A stretch of DNA of 64,000 nucleotides from Streptomyces tateyamensis (GCF_003205575.1 NZ_PYBW01000040.1:33938-97937); one strand, 5' to 3'; counted from the stretch's first letter, positions 31,732 to 42,210 are shown. The notes: a model not told the origin generated them from the letters alone. Program-made: numbers and translations.

Positions 31732-33975
31732 ATGGTGACGTACGACGAGCTCGCCAACACCAATCTTTCCGCGCTGGACACGGTCGCCACCGACTTCGAG
31801 CAACTGGTCCGCAAGTGGGAGTACGAATCGGACTTCCAGGGCGACGTGCTCAACCCCCTGTCCGCCAGTGGCTGGTCCGGCCCGGCCGCACAGGCCGCGG
31901 TCGGGCAGCTGACCCAGGCCCGCACCCAGATCGAGGCGGCGTTCAACGAGACCAGCGCCCTGGCGAAGGCACTGCGCGACGCCCACGACCAGTTCGCCGC
32001 CTGCCAGAAGACGCTGCACCAGATCCAGCAGGACGCCCAGACCCAGGGGTTGACGATCTCTGCCGACGGCACCCAGGTCACCTGGACCATGCCGCCCGAC
32101 CTGCCGCACAACGCCGGGGTCCGCGAGGAGTACCGCCAGGGCATGGACCAGGAAGCGGCCAACCTTGCGCAGCGCCTGAAGACCGTGCTGCAGCAGGCGA
32201 CCGAGGCCGACCAGGCCGCCGCCGCGGCGCTGGCCGCGGACACCGGCACCAACCAGCAGAGCTTCAACGCGGCGCCGGTGGGCGGCATCCCCGAGGAGGA
32301 GGCCGCCCAGGCGGCCGCTCTCGCGAGCCAGGGCAACAACCTCACCAATGCCCAACTCGCTCAGCTGGACGCCCTGCTGAAGGCGCACGCCAACGATCCG
32401 GCGTTCAGCACCGCGTTCTACAGGGATCTGGGCCCGCAGGGCACGCTGAAGTTCTGGGGCCAGCTCTCCGAGGGCTCGACCGGGCTCATCAAGCCGGACC
32501 AGGCGCGCCTGGACATCCTGACGGACATGCAGACGCAGCTCGGCACCTCGCTCGCCAGCGCCACCAACACCCAGAACTGGCCGCACCTGTCCGACCAGTG
32601 GGAGGCCGGCCTGCGCGCGGCGGGCGCCCAGCGGATCCAGCTGGCCGGCCCCGACGACTTCAACTACCAGCCCTACGGCTACCAGATCCTGGGCAGCATC
32701 CTGCGCACCGGGAACTACGACCCGCGCTTCCTGGACCCGATCGCCGAGCACGTCACCCAGTTGACGCAGAAGAACCCCGACATGTGGGCGATGGCCATGC
32801 CGCAGCCGCCCTGCCCCGACGTGAAGACCAACTTCCTGGGCGGCGGCTCCGGTTTCAACCCCGTCTCGAGCATCCTGGAGGGCCTGGGCCACAGCCCCGC
32901 GGCGGCCACGGACTTCTTCCACAATCCCGAGACGCTCTACAACGCCGACGGCACCCCGAGCGGCCACACCGCGCCCAACGGCTACCTGAACTTCCTGACG
33001 GACACCGACAAGAACCGGACGTTCGCAGACGTCGCCTGGCCGAACCAGAACAGCCTGGCCACGGCAGCCGCCTACGAGCCGACGGCACTCGGCCACGCCT
33101 TGCAGGCCGGCACCACGGGCGTGGCGTGGGACGCACCGAACGGGACCCCGCTGCCGCAGCACACGGAGGCGACGAACGACGTGATGCGGCAGGTGGTGGA
33201 CAAGTTCGGGGGCAACCCGAGCCTGATCCAGGGGGACGGGGCACCGTTCCGCGCGATGAACGGGAGCTTGGCGAACATGACGGCGTCGTACATCGGGGAC
33301 GTCAACCAGGCCGTCAGCTTCCCCGCCGGTAGCCACCTCAGTGTCTTCGGCGCTCCGGCGAACCTGGACCAGAACCACACGTTCGGCCTGGTGGATGCCC
33401 TCGGGCAGGACCCGGGTTCATACGGCACCGTTCAGCAGGCCCAGAACGGTTACCTGGCAGGACAGATCCAGAACGAGGCGCACCAGCCGGGCGACGTCAA
33501 TGCCAACCTGGCACGAGTGGCCAGTCAGGGCGGTCAGGTCGACGGCATTCTCGCCAACGGCCGTGCCCGAGGGGTCGCCCAGGCCGGCTGGGCGTCCGAC
33601 GCGGCCTACAACCAGGCGATCGACAGCAACACCGGCATCGCCAACACGATCTACAGCCAGACGGTAGGCGGCGTGGTCGGCAAGGTGCCCATCCTCGGCG
33701 ACATCGCGAATGACCAGGTCAGCGGCATGATCACAGACATCGGAAACAGCTACCACCACGACAGCACCGCCCAGAGCATCAGCACGAACACGGACATCGT
33801 GACCTCCGGCAAGGCCGCGGCCGCCCAAGCGGCCCAGGACGCGACTCGGCAGGCTTTGCTGAACACCGGATTGGATCCCGCCGGGCAGACCACGGCCAAC
33901 GTGGGCCAGGCGGCGGAGGTCGGCTTCGCCGCCGGGCTCGGTCTGGACCTGAGCGTCCATCAGGGGGACAAGTGA
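31732..33975 (+). CDS. Large WXG-like exported protein (DUF6571-like), possible type VII effector
   Basis: 747 residues from ATG 31732, preceded by GGGGAAG. Residues 1-150 are helical with a GWSGPAA turn near residue 45, matching the WXG100-like N-terminus of type VII substrates. The middle (residues 190-560) has repeated NPDMWAMAMPQPP and FFHNPETLYNADG-type segments typical of DUF6571 proteins in streptomycetes. The C-terminus is Ala/Gln-rich without a recognised toxin domain. Its TGA overlaps the GTG of the next gene, which encodes an anchored exported protein; an effector/partner pair is possible but unproven. Confidence 0.7.
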   Translation: MVTYDELANTNLSALDTVATDFEQLVRKWEYESDFQGDVLNPLSASGWSGPAAQAAVGQLTQARTQIEAAFNETSALAKALRDAHDQFAACQKTLHQIQQDAQTQGLTISADGTQVTWTMPPDLPHNAGVREEYRQGMDQEAANLAQRLKTVLQQATEADQAAAAALAADTGTNQQSFNAAPVGGIPEEEAAQAAALASQGNNLTNAQLAQLDALLKAHANDPAFSTAFYRDLGPQGTLKFWGQLSEGSTGLIKPDQARLDILTDMQTQLGTSLASATNTQNWPHLSDQWEAGLRAAGAQRIQLAGPDDFNYQPYGYQILGSILRTGNYDPRFLDPIAEHVTQLTQKNPDMWAMAMPQPPCPDVKTNFLGGGSGFNPVSSILEGLGHSPAAATDFFHNPETLYNADGTPSGHTAPNGYLNFLTDTDKNRTFADVAWPNQNSLATAAAYEPTALGHALQAGTTGVAWDAPNGTPLPQHTEATNDVMRQVVDKFGGNPSLIQGDGAPFRAMNGSLANMTASYIGDVNQAVSFPAGSHLSVFGAPANLDQNHTFGLVDALGQDPGSYGTVQQAQNGYLAGQIQNEAHQPGDVNANLARVASQGGQVDGILANGRARGVAQAGWASDAAYNQAIDSNTGIANTIYSQTVGGVVGKVPILGDIANDQVSGMITDIGNSYHHDSTAQSISTNTDIVTSGKAAAAQAAQDATRQALLNTGLDPAGQTTANVGQAAEVGFAAGLGLDLSVHQGDK

Positions 33976-34634
33976 ACGCGGTATCCCGTCGATGGTCGTT
34001 GACTGCTCTCGTTGCGGTGGTCGCCACCGCAGTGGTGCTCGTCGTGTGGCGGCCCTGGCAGGCCTCGGTGGCCAGCCTGCCGACGACTGCCTGCTGGGGT
34101 GCACTGAGCGCCGACGACCTCCGTCCGTTGGCACAGAAGGACCATCCGCTGACGGCCGCGACCAAACCCGGCACTTTGCAGGCGACGCCCCAGGCCACGA
34201 AGGACGGGTACAGCTGCCTGCTGTCGACGGGCAGCGGTAAGGACTGGTCAATGCCGGTCGTCGGCCCGGACGTCAACCTCTACTTCGGTGATCTGCAGAC
34301 CAGCAGGAAGGTGGACGAGAGTCTCGGCAAGGTGCAGCCGCTCGCCTTCGGGGACGGAAACCTCGCGTGGGAGGTGGCCGGCAACGACTACTTCGTGAAG
34401 CTGGGCATCCCGTGCACCTTCCAGGATTCCGCCGGGCAGCCGGCCAAGGGCTACGCGGTGGTCTCGCTGCACACGGTGTACCGCCTCGGAGCCCCGGTAC
34501 CGCCTACCGATCTCCGCCAGGCCGAGGCGACGATGGTCCTCAAGGTCGCCAAGCTCTTCGCCCAGCAGTACCCCTGCCCCGGTGTCACGCTGCCCGATCG
34601 GGCGCCGATTCTTCCGGACTTCCCGTGGGCGTGA
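33972..34634 (+). CDS. Membrane-anchored exported protein, partner of the large WXG-like protein
   Basis: 220 residues from GTG 33972, which overlaps the upstream stop. One N-terminal hydrophobic helix (LTALVAVVATAVVLVVW) follows a short basic start, so the rest is probably extracellular. Four Cys in the exported part (CWGAL, YSCLL, IPCTF, YPCPG) may form disulfides. No family was recognised. The coupling suggests an immunity, anchor or processing role for the preceding protein. Confidence 0.6.
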   Translation: MNAVSRRWSLTALVAVVATAVVLVVWRPWQASVASLPTTACWGALSADDLRPLAQKDHPLTAATKPGTLQATPQATKDGYSCLLSTGSGKDWSMPVVGPDVNLYFGDLQTSRKVDESLGKVQPLAFGDGNLAWEVAGNDYFVKLGIPCTFQDSAGQPAKGYAVVSLHTVYRLGAPVPPTDLRQAEATMVLKVAKLFAQQYPCPGVTLPDRAPILPDFPWA

Positions 34635-34646
34635 CTCGCGCTTGAA

Positions 34647-34764
34647 TCACGTGATGCCGAGGGTGGCCAGCGGTCGGGTGGCGTCTCGGCCGTGCCTGCG
34701 CAGGCCCGCGGCGATGTTGTCGCAGCCGGTGATGCGGAGGGCGCCGATGGCCAGGTTGCGCGCC
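34647..34764 (-). pseudogene. C-terminal remnant of a transposase
   Basis: On the minus strand the frame ending at TGA 34647-34649 reads RNLAIGALRITGCDNIAAGL and then LATLGIT, closely like the C-terminus of ISAs1/IS4-group DDE transposases. Upstream of about 34764 the similarity ends abruptly and a plus-strand aldo/keto reductase fragment begins, so the rest was deleted. Confidence 0.65.
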
Positions 34765-34765
34765 G

Positions 34766-35112
34766 CAGGCCATCGCGCCGGTGGTCTGCGTGCAGAACCG
34801 GTTCCACCTGGACCACCGCCGCAGTGACGCGCTGCTGCGCCGCTGCGGCGAGCTGGACATCGCGTTCGTCCCGGCGAGGGCCGTGAGCGCGGCCCGGCGG
34901 CGGCCGGCGCGGTGGACCAACGGGTCCTCGCGGTGGCCGAGGCGCACGGGGCCACCCTCGCGCAGATCCGGCTGGCCTGGACCCTGCACCAGGGCCCCCA
35001 CGTGCTGGCCATCCCCGGCACCGGCAACCCGGCGCACCTGGAGCAGAACGTGGCGGCCGCGGCGCTGCGGCTGACCGAACAGGAGCTGGCACTGCTGGAG
35101 CAGTCGGCCTGA
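34766..35112 (+). pseudogene. Aldo/keto reductase pseudogene (3' part, frameshifted)
   Basis: The frame from 34766 reads QAIAPVVCVQNRFHLDHR and ELDIAFVPARAV, matching the middle of aldo/keto reductases, then loses the frame near 34900. A second frame from about 34912 continues with VAEAHGATLAQIRLAW, VLAIPGTGNPAHLEQNV and a normal C-terminus to TGA at 35112. The 5' half is missing; the break abuts the transposase remnant. Confidence 0.7.
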
Positions 35113-35128
35113 GCCGGCCGGGAAGGGG

Positions 35129-35152
35129 GGCGCGGCCCCGGGGGGCCGCGCC
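35129..35152. terminator. GC-rich hairpin between convergent aldo/keto reductase sequences
   Basis: GGCGCGGCCCC (35129-35139) pairs with GGGGCCGCGCC (35142-35152) over a 2-base centre. It lies between two convergent coding regions, where a bidirectional terminator is expected. Confidence 0.65.
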
Positions 35153-35170
35153 GTCGGTGGCGCCGCGCGC

Positions 35171-36160
<990 letters not shown>

Positions 36161-36280
36161 GAAGTACTCCTCGGGGAGGACCGGTGCCGCCCCGCCGGCG
36201 GGCGCCCGTCGAAGGGCGGCCCGGGTGCCGGCGGGGGACACCGGAGGTGTGGCGTGGGTGGTTGCGTACGGGCCGCGGCG

Positions 36281-36868
36281 TCAGCGCGCCGCGGCCGCCA
36301 GGCCGGCCCGGTGGATGCGGGTGTGCTCGGCGACGCGCCGGCCGAGGTGGCGGGCGGTGCTCAGGTCCGAGTCGTGGACGGCGGGCGTGTCGTTGAAGCT
36401 CTGCGCCCCGGCACCGAGGTAGAAGCCGAGGCGGTTGTCGTCCTGGGGGCCGGAGGTGGTGGTGTTCCAGCCCGGCAGGAGGTCCAGGCTCACCCAGAGC
36501 ATTCCGTGCTGGGCGGCCAGCAGCGAGAGGTACTGCAGGGTGTGCAGCTTGTCGCCGCTCATGGAACCGGAGTTGGTGAACCCCGCCGCGAGCTTGTCGC
36601 TCCAGGCGCGGGTGCTCCAGCGCTTGCTGGTGGCCTCGGCGAAGGCGTGGAAGGCCCCCGAGGCGGTGCCCATGTAGGTGGGAGTGCCGAAGATGATGGC
36701 GTCCGCGGCGTCCATCAGCTCCCAGTCGGCGTCGCCGAGGGAGGCGACGTCCACCTGGTGGACCTGTGTCCCGTCGAGGGAGCGCGCGCCGGCGGCCACG
36801 GCCACGGCGAGTTGTGCGGTGTGGCCGTAGCCGGAGTGCGACGCGATGACGATCGAGATGTCGGACAT
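36281..36868 (-). CDS. Flavodoxin-fold NAD(P)H:quinone oxidoreductase-like protein
   Basis: 195 residues starting MSDISIVIASHSGYGHTAQ, the FMN phosphate loop of flavodoxin/WrbA-type proteins. FGTPTYMGTASGAFHAF and the NSGSMSGDK loop fit the WrbA group. Likely an FMN-dependent quinone reductase. It is divergent from a TetR regulator and followed on the same strand by the aldo/keto reductase, so the two redox genes may share its control. Confidence 0.85.
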   Translation of the reverse strand: MSDISIVIASHSGYGHTAQLAVAVAAGARSLDGTQVHQVDVASLGDADWELMDAADAIIFGTPTYMGTASGAFHAFAEATSKRWSTRAWSDKLAAGFTNSGSMSGDKLHTLQYLSLLAAQHGMLWVSLDLLPGWNTTTSGPQDDNRLGFYLGAGAQSFNDTPAVHDSDLSTARHLGRRVAEHTRIHRAGLAAAAR

Positions 36869-37007
36869 GGGTGTGCCTCTTCTGCCGCGACGGCGGCCTG
36901 TTCGATGGAAGTGCCGGTGGACGGCGCGCCGCCCGGACGGGCGCGGCGCACGCCGGACCGTGCGGGCCGGTATCGGTCGCCGCCGGTTGGATCGATGTTC
37001 CGGTCAA

Positions 37008-37022
37008 AACAGTAGCACCGTT
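37008..37022. promoter_or_regulatory. Near-palindrome upstream of the tetR-like gene
   Basis: AACAGT-AGC-ACCGTT is an inverted repeat with one mismatch, 37 bases before the TetR start and in the divergent promoter shared with the flavodoxin-like gene. It has the size of a TetR operator; binding is inferred. Confidence 0.4.
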
Positions 37023-37058
37023 AATCCACTGATCCGCAAGATGCGATATCGTCGTTCC

Positions 37059-37787
37059 ATGAGTGAGGGACGACGCGACGCGCGACGCCAGGTACTGCAG
37101 GTGGCCGCCGAACTGCTGGAGGAGGGCGGCAGCGGGGCGGTCTCCACCCGCGCCGTCGCCGCGGCCGCGGGCATCACGGCCCCGGCGCTGTACCGGATGT
37201 TCGAGGACAAGGACAGGCTCCTGGCCGAGCTGGCCGCCTACGGGTTCGAGACCTACCTGGCCGAGAAGCGGGAGGCGTTGGCGCTGACCCGCGCCGATCC
37301 GGTCGCCGACCTCCACCGCGGCTGGGACCTGCACGTCGACTTCGGGCTGCGGCACCCCGCGTTCTACGTGCTCATGTACGGCACCGTGCAGCCCGGGCGC
37401 CGGCCCCCCGCCGCGGACGAGGCGCACGCCCTGCTGGTGGCCCTGCTGAGCCGGACGGCCGACGCGGGACGCCTGCGGATCCCGGTGGCCCGGGCGGCCC
37501 GCGTCATCCACGCGGCGACCACCGGGGCCACGCTGGCGCTGATCGGCGAAGAGCCCTCGCAACGGGACCTGGCCGTCTCCACCCGGCTGCGGGACACCGT
37601 TATCGCCTCCGTCACCACCGACGCCCCCGCTCCGTCCGGTCCGGACCTGGCCTCGCGCGCGCTCGCCCTCGACGCCGCGCTTAACGCGGCGCTCGCCGCC
37701 GGACCCCCGGCCGCGAACCCCGGAGTGCCCCTGCGGGAGACGGAGGCGGCCCTGCTGCGCGACTGGCTGCAGCGACTGGCCGACTAG
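37059..37787 (+). CDS. TetR-family repressor
   Basis: 242 residues from ATG 37059. The helix-turn-helix reads VSTRAVAAAAGITAPALYRMFEDKD, typical for TetR. The C-terminal ligand domain resembles TetR_C groups with a GLRHPAFYVLMYG segment. It is divergent from the flavodoxin-like/aldo-keto reductase pair and probably represses it in response to a toxic or oxidised compound. Confidence 0.9.
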   Translation: MSEGRRDARRQVLQVAAELLEEGGSGAVSTRAVAAAAGITAPALYRMFEDKDRLLAELAAYGFETYLAEKREALALTRADPVADLHRGWDLHVDFGLRHPAFYVLMYGTVQPGRRPPAADEAHALLVALLSRTADAGRLRIPVARAARVIHAATTGATLALIGEEPSQRDLAVSTRLRDTVIASVTTDAPAPSGPDLASRALALDAALNAALAAGPPAANPGVPLRETEAALLRDWLQRLAD

Positions 37788-37957
37788 GACCTGTCCGGTC
37801 GATCAGGCCTGGAGCTGCTACAGCATGCTCCCGCGCAATGAGATCTTCAGGTCACTCCAAAGGTGGCCGCAAAAGAGATCATCAAACCGACCACGGTGGT
37901 CATGAACGCGCGGCTACTGGCACAGCCAAGCGGCCCCTGCCAGAAAATGACGTCACG

Positions 37958-39883
37958 TCAGTTCCCGTTGCCGAGGCGCAGTACCTGCGCCACCGCGCTG
38001 CCCGCGGCTCCCGCGCCGTGGCCGCCGTGCTCGACTTCGGCGGCTACCGCGAGGTTGCCGCGGTAGGCGATGAACCAGCTGTTCGGCGTCGGCGTGCCGT
38101 TCTCCGCGGTGCCGGTCTTGGCGCCGACCTGGCCGCTGAGGCCGGCCATCGGCTCCTGGGCGGTGCCGCGGGTCGCGGTGGCGGCCATCATCGTGCGCAG
38201 GCCGCCGGCCACCGCCTTGGGCAGTGACCCCGGGGCCGACACCTGCTGCTGGCCCGCGAGCAGGATCGGCTGGCGGAAGGTGCCGCTCTGCACGGTGGCC
38301 GCGACCGAGGCCATGCCCAGCGCGTTGCTGGTCTCGCCCTGCCCGATCGCCGCGGCTGCCCGCCCGTCGCCCGAGGCGGGTGTCGGCACGGTGGTGTCCG
38401 CGTTGGGCACCCCGGGTGCCAGCGACCAGGTCAGGCCGAGCCCGAACTGCTCCTTGGCGACGGTGGGAATGCTGGCGGGGGTGAGCTTGCTCAGCGACTC
38501 CGCGATGAAGGCGGTGTTGCAGGAGTGGGCGAAGTCATCGGTCAGCGTGTAGTCGGGGAAGGATCCGGTGAAGTCGTTCTTCCAGGTCCGGGGCGAGGTG
38601 GCCTGCTCCGGGCAGGCCACGTTGGTGTCCGGCTGGTCGCCGGCTTCCAGCAGGGCGGCCGCGGTGATCACCTTCATGGTGGAGCCGGGCTCCTGCTTGC
38701 CCAGCAGCGCCCGGTTGAACGCGTCGCCCTTGGAGTTGGCCACTGCCAGCACCTGCCCGGTGCTCGGCTCGACGGCCACCAGGGAGGTCGGCAGGCCGCC
38801 CAGCGAGGAGGCGTTGACGGCCTGTTCGGCCGCCTGCTGGAGGTTGGCGTCGATGGTCAGCCGCTGCGCCTGGGTGGCCGGCGGGGCCGAGATCACGTAC
38901 AGCTGGACCGCCTTGCCGGTGGCCGGGTCCTGGGCCACCACCGCGCGGCCGTTGGCAGCGGAGTCGTCGTCGCTCGGCTGGGCGGTCGGGGCGGCCCCGG
39001 ACTTCAGGGCGAGCAGGATTGGCGCGAGCGAGGGGAAGGCGTCGAGCGGGCGGCCGTTGCGGTCGGTGTACTGGACCGGCGGGGCGCTGTTCGCGGCCAC
39101 CTTCAAGTACTGCTTGGGGCCGAGCGAGGGGTGCATCACGCCCTCGGTCCAGTGGACCACCGTGCTGCCGCTGGTGGTCCGCAGCAGGTCGAGCTCGCCG
39201 GTGTAACTCCACGGCGCGGCGGTGGCGTTCGGGAAGGCCATGGTGACGGTGAACGGCAGCGTTACGCTGACGCCCGGGTCGCCCGGGCTCGGGCTCGGGT
39301 ATGCGGCGGCCGGCGCGAGCGCCAGGGTGAGGGAGCTGTACGCCAGGTTGTCGTGGAGCGAGGACAGTGCGGAGGTCGCCTTGTCCGGCTGGTCGGTCAC
39401 CGCGCCGGCGCTCGTCAGGTCGCCCTTGCTCCAGTCGGCGAGGAAGGCGCCGGCGGCAGTGCGGGCCTCGTCGGCGCTGGGCCGGCCCGCCGGATGTGTG
39501 TTGGCGCTGACCGCGGCGGCGTGCCGGTCGGGGGCGCCGAGCACGGCGGAGCCGAGGTTGTACGCGGCGATCCCGCCGACGGCCAGCAGGCCGACGGTCG
39601 CTGCGGCGACCACCACGGTGACGGTACGTCGGGTGCGGGGCGACAGGCGGCGGACGGCCGGCTCGGTGTCCAGGAGGTCGGTGTCCGGGAAGTCGGGGTG
39701 CTGGAGCGCTGACTCCTGGAGGTCGGCGTCCGGGAAGTCAGGGTCCTGGAAGTCGAGCTCGTCGACTTCTGGGTCCTCGGGGCCGAAGGGCGCCACCTGC
39801 TCGTGCGGCGAACTCAGCTCGTCCCGCTCGTGCGGCTGGTTCCACTCATCCAGCTCGTGCGGCTCGTCCTGCTTGGACACCAT
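37958..39883 (-). CDS. Penicillin-binding protein with MecA_N-like domain, class B transpeptidase
   Basis: 641 residues from the ATG at 39883 with GGGGAAAG upstream. A long acidic cytoplasmic tail (residues 1-80, many Asp-Pro-Asp-type steps) precedes one membrane helix (VVVAAATVGLLAVGGIAAY). An NTF2-like/MecA_N domain follows, then the transpeptidase with STMK (Ser 401), SCN (454-456) and KTG (589-591). It crosslinks peptidoglycan outside the membrane. No FtsW/RodA partner is adjacent. The acidic tail is unusual and may contact a cytoplasmic regulator. Confidence 0.9.
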   Translation of the reverse strand: MVSKQDEPHELDEWNQPHERDELSSPHEQVAPFGPEDPEVDELDFQDPDFPDADLQESALQHPDFPDTDLLDTEPAVRRLSPRTRRTVTVVVAAATVGLLAVGGIAAYNLGSAVLGAPDRHAAAVSANTHPAGRPSADEARTAAGAFLADWSKGDLTSAGAVTDQPDKATSALSSLHDNLAYSSLTLALAPAAAYPSPSPGDPGVSVTLPFTVTMAFPNATAAPWSYTGELDLLRTTSGSTVVHWTEGVMHPSLGPKQYLKVAANSAPPVQYTDRNGRPLDAFPSLAPILLALKSGAAPTAQPSDDDSAANGRAVVAQDPATGKAVQLYVISAPPATQAQRLTIDANLQQAAEQAVNASSLGGLPTSLVAVEPSTGQVLAVANSKGDAFNRALLGKQEPGSTMKVITAAALLEAGDQPDTNVACPEQATSPRTWKNDFTGSFPDYTLTDDFAHSCNTAFIAESLSKLTPASIPTVAKEQFGLGLTWSLAPGVPNADTTVPTPASGDGRAAAAIGQGETSNALGMASVAATVQSGTFRQPILLAGQQQVSAPGSLPKAVAGGLRTMMAATATRGTAQEPMAGLSGQVGAKTGTAENGTPTPNSWFIAYRGNLAVAAEVEHGGHGAGAAGSAVAQVLRLGNGN

Positions 39884-40163
39884 CTTTCCCCGTTCCCCCT
39901 CGTACCTCGGCCCGGAGGCCGAACCCGTGTTGGCCCCTCCCCAGGAGCCGCGGCCGCTACCATACCCGGTATGTCTGCGAACGGCCTTACGGGTAAGCGG
40001 TTCGCAGCTCAACTGTGATCAGCTGACGACCCATCGGGGGCGGGGCGATCCGACTGCTCCGCACGGGTGCATGCACGAGGCGGCGCGGTGCGCCGCCCGC
40101 GCGCGGGGCCGGCCCGCGTCCGATGCTGCTGACGCACCGGAGTCGAATGGACGGGGAAGTCGA

Positions 40164-40766
40164 GTGGACGGCAGCGGGCGCGGGGCGCGGCGGTGGCGGT
40201 CGGGCTGGTGGCGGCTCGGGCTCGCGGCGGTGGTCTGCGCTGCCGGGACCGGTACGGCGACGGCGGCGGTCGGCGGTCCGCCCGCGGCGGTTCGCTCCCA
40301 CGGGCCGATCCACGCGCCGGTGGGGGAGGAGACCCCGGCGCTCCCCTCTCCCACCTCTCCGACTCCTCCCGCAGCCGACGCGCCCACCGGCCTCCAGTTG
40401 GTCGACGTCTCCGTGGACCAACTGCGCCGCCACGGCACCGCCACCCTGCACGCCCTGATCGTCAACTACGGCCCCGCCGCCGTGGACGCGGGGTTCACCG
40501 CCACCGTCCACCTCCCCGCCCGGACCGCCTTCTACGGACCCCTCCTCCCGCCCGGCTGCCACCAGGACCCGGCCGGGCCCGACCTGGTCTGCGCCTTCCC
40601 CGAGGGCCTGGCGCCGCAGCGGACCGCCACACTCGAACTCCCGCTGCGCCCGGCGCCGGCGGACGTGCGCCACGGCGAGCGACTGACCGGCGGGCTGATC
40701 ACCGTGCTCGACCCGGAGCACCCGGGCGTGTCCGACTCGCGCACCTTCGAGATCGAGGTGGCCTGA
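40164..40766 (+). CDS. Secreted protein with one Ig-like/DUF11-like domain
   Basis: 200 residues from GTG 40164, supported by GGGGAAG 8 bases upstream; ATG 40071 is an alternative. A signal-like hydrophobic stretch (LGLAAVVCAAGTGTATAAV) and a Pro-rich linker lead to one beta-sandwich domain (TLHALIVNYGPAAVDAGF ... LELPLRPAP) of the DUF11/CARDB kind. It probably has a cell-surface role. It is divergent from the penicillin-binding protein. Confidence 0.6.
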   Translation: MDGSGRGARRWRSGWWRLGLAAVVCAAGTGTATAAVGGPPAAVRSHGPIHAPVGEETPALPSPTSPTPPAADAPTGLQLVDVSVDQLRRHGTATLHALIVNYGPAAVDAGFTATVHLPARTAFYGPLLPPGCHQDPAGPDLVCAFPEGLAPQRTATLELPLRPAPADVRHGERLTGGLITVLDPEHPGVSDSRTFEIEVA

Positions 40767-40861
40767 CCGCGTCTCACCCCCCACGCCAGTCGCACCTGAC
40801 GATGAAGAAGGTCACGGGTGACTACTGAGCCGGCGCCGGTCCAGCAGTCGGCTCGCGCGGG

Positions 40862-41968
40862 CTACTCGGCGGGTAGGAAGCCCGGGAGGGTGTACCGGTC
40901 GGTGTTGGTGGCGTGCCACCAGTGGTTGCCGTCGAGCCAGGTGGCGATCTGGTGGAGGAAGCGCTCGGTGAGCGGGCCGGGGAGTTCGGCCGCGCAGGCC
41001 GCGGACTCGGCCTCGAACCGGTGCATCACGTCGTTGTGGATCTCGATCGCCTTGTAGTACGACTCCTCGGCCGAGAGCTGCTCGTGGTGCTGGATCACGG
41101 TCGGCAGGTTGACGTGCGGCAGGGTGGAGCGCAGCTCCTTGGTGTACGAGTACAGGTCGTTGACCAAGGTGGTGGCCAACGAGGCCAGCGCGATGACCTG
41201 TTGCATCTTCGGGTGGTCGTGCAGGTCGGCCGGGAAGGCGTACCCGGCGACGGCGTCGACGATGGTCAGGCAGGGGCGGAAGCTGTTGTACTGGCGCACC
41301 GTCAGGTACTCAGGCAGCGGCGGCACCACGCCGTCGATCGACCAGGCCGCCTCCGCCAGGTAGCCCAGGTGCAGCCGGGCCAGGTCGTGGATCTCGCGAT
41401 CGCGGACCTGGTCGGCGGCCAGCCGGTCGAAGGTCTGCATCGCTGACCGGTAGGCCCGGCAGGGCGGTTCGCTGTCCAGCTTCTCCTGCCACTGCTGCTC
41501 GTACGGGGCCACCGCGTACGGGCGCTCCAGCGCCGAGTGCGCCATCAGCAGCCGCGCGCCAAGTCCGTGCGGCGAGCCGCCGTGGTCCTCGCAGTAGCAG
41601 TCGTCCACCGCGTTCTCGGCCACCAGCAGCCGGGCCGCGGCCTCCAGGTGCTCCAGGCCGGCCGCCTCCGGGTAGGTGAGGCAGATGTAGCGGCCGGTTC
41701 CGAAGGAGTCGAACTGCTCCTCCCACTCCGGCGGGAACAGGTCGATCTCCTCGATCGCCCAGGCCTTGATGCGCCGGTCCAACTCCTGGTAGAGCAGCGG
41801 CTCCGGCTCCTTGACCGGGTGCCAGTACAGGCCGGGGATCGGCCGGACCGGCTGCTCGGCGTGCTCGGTCGGGGGCCGGTGGGCCCGGGCGGCGCTGGTG
41901 CCGATTCCGGTGGGGCCGGTCGAGAAGGTCACGGTCATGCGGGTCCCGTCCAAGGTCGACATGGTCAC
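40862..41968 (-). CDS. Family 2 terpene cyclase, 2-methylisoborneol-synthase-like
   Basis: 368 residues. The metal-binding motif DDCYCED (Asp 122-Asp 128) and NDLYSYTKE (Asn 270-Glu 278) are the exact signatures known for 2-methylisoborneol synthases; the IPGLYWHPV segment near residue 45 also fits. The enzyme would cyclise a (methylated) geranyl diphosphate. True MIB synthases are accompanied by a GPP 2-methyltransferase gene; none is present on either side here. The N-terminal Pro-rich tail of about 100 residues found in SCO7700-type enzymes is also shorter. A different product or a distant methyltransferase is possible. Confidence 0.82.
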   Translation of the reverse strand: MTMSTLDGTRMTVTFSTGPTGIGTSAARAHRPPTEHAEQPVRPIPGLYWHPVKEPEPLLYQELDRRIKAWAIEEIDLFPPEWEEQFDSFGTGRYICLTYPEAAGLEHLEAAARLLVAENAVDDCYCEDHGGSPHGLGARLLMAHSALERPYAVAPYEQQWQEKLDSEPPCRAYRSAMQTFDRLAADQVRDREIHDLARLHLGYLAEAAWSIDGVVPPLPEYLTVRQYNSFRPCLTIVDAVAGYAFPADLHDHPKMQQVIALASLATTLVNDLYSYTKELRSTLPHVNLPTVIQHHEQLSAEESYYKAIEIHNDVMHRFEAESAACAAELPGPLTERFLHQIATWLDGNHWWHATNTDRYTLPGFLPAE

Positions 41969-42210
41969 TCACGGTCCGTCAGGCACCCTTCGGTCTAGCA
42001 GCGCGGCGAAGGCGGCGTCCACCGGTTGCGGGCGATCGCCGCGCGGGCCGGGCCGCAGCTCGGGCGGGGTGCGGCGGGCCGGCCGGCCGGGACCTGCCGA
42101 TGATCAGGGCGGGACGCGTCCGGCCGCCGGAGAGGCCTGTTGGGTGGCGGGCAGGCGCACGCGGCAGGAGTGCGCCCCTGGGGGTGGCGCGCGCTCCGGG
42201 CGGTCCGGGC

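Noticed and set aside
31163..34634. Complete ESX/type VII secretion locus
   Set aside because: No EccC ATPase, EccB, EccD or mycosin gene is present; only substrate-like proteins are.
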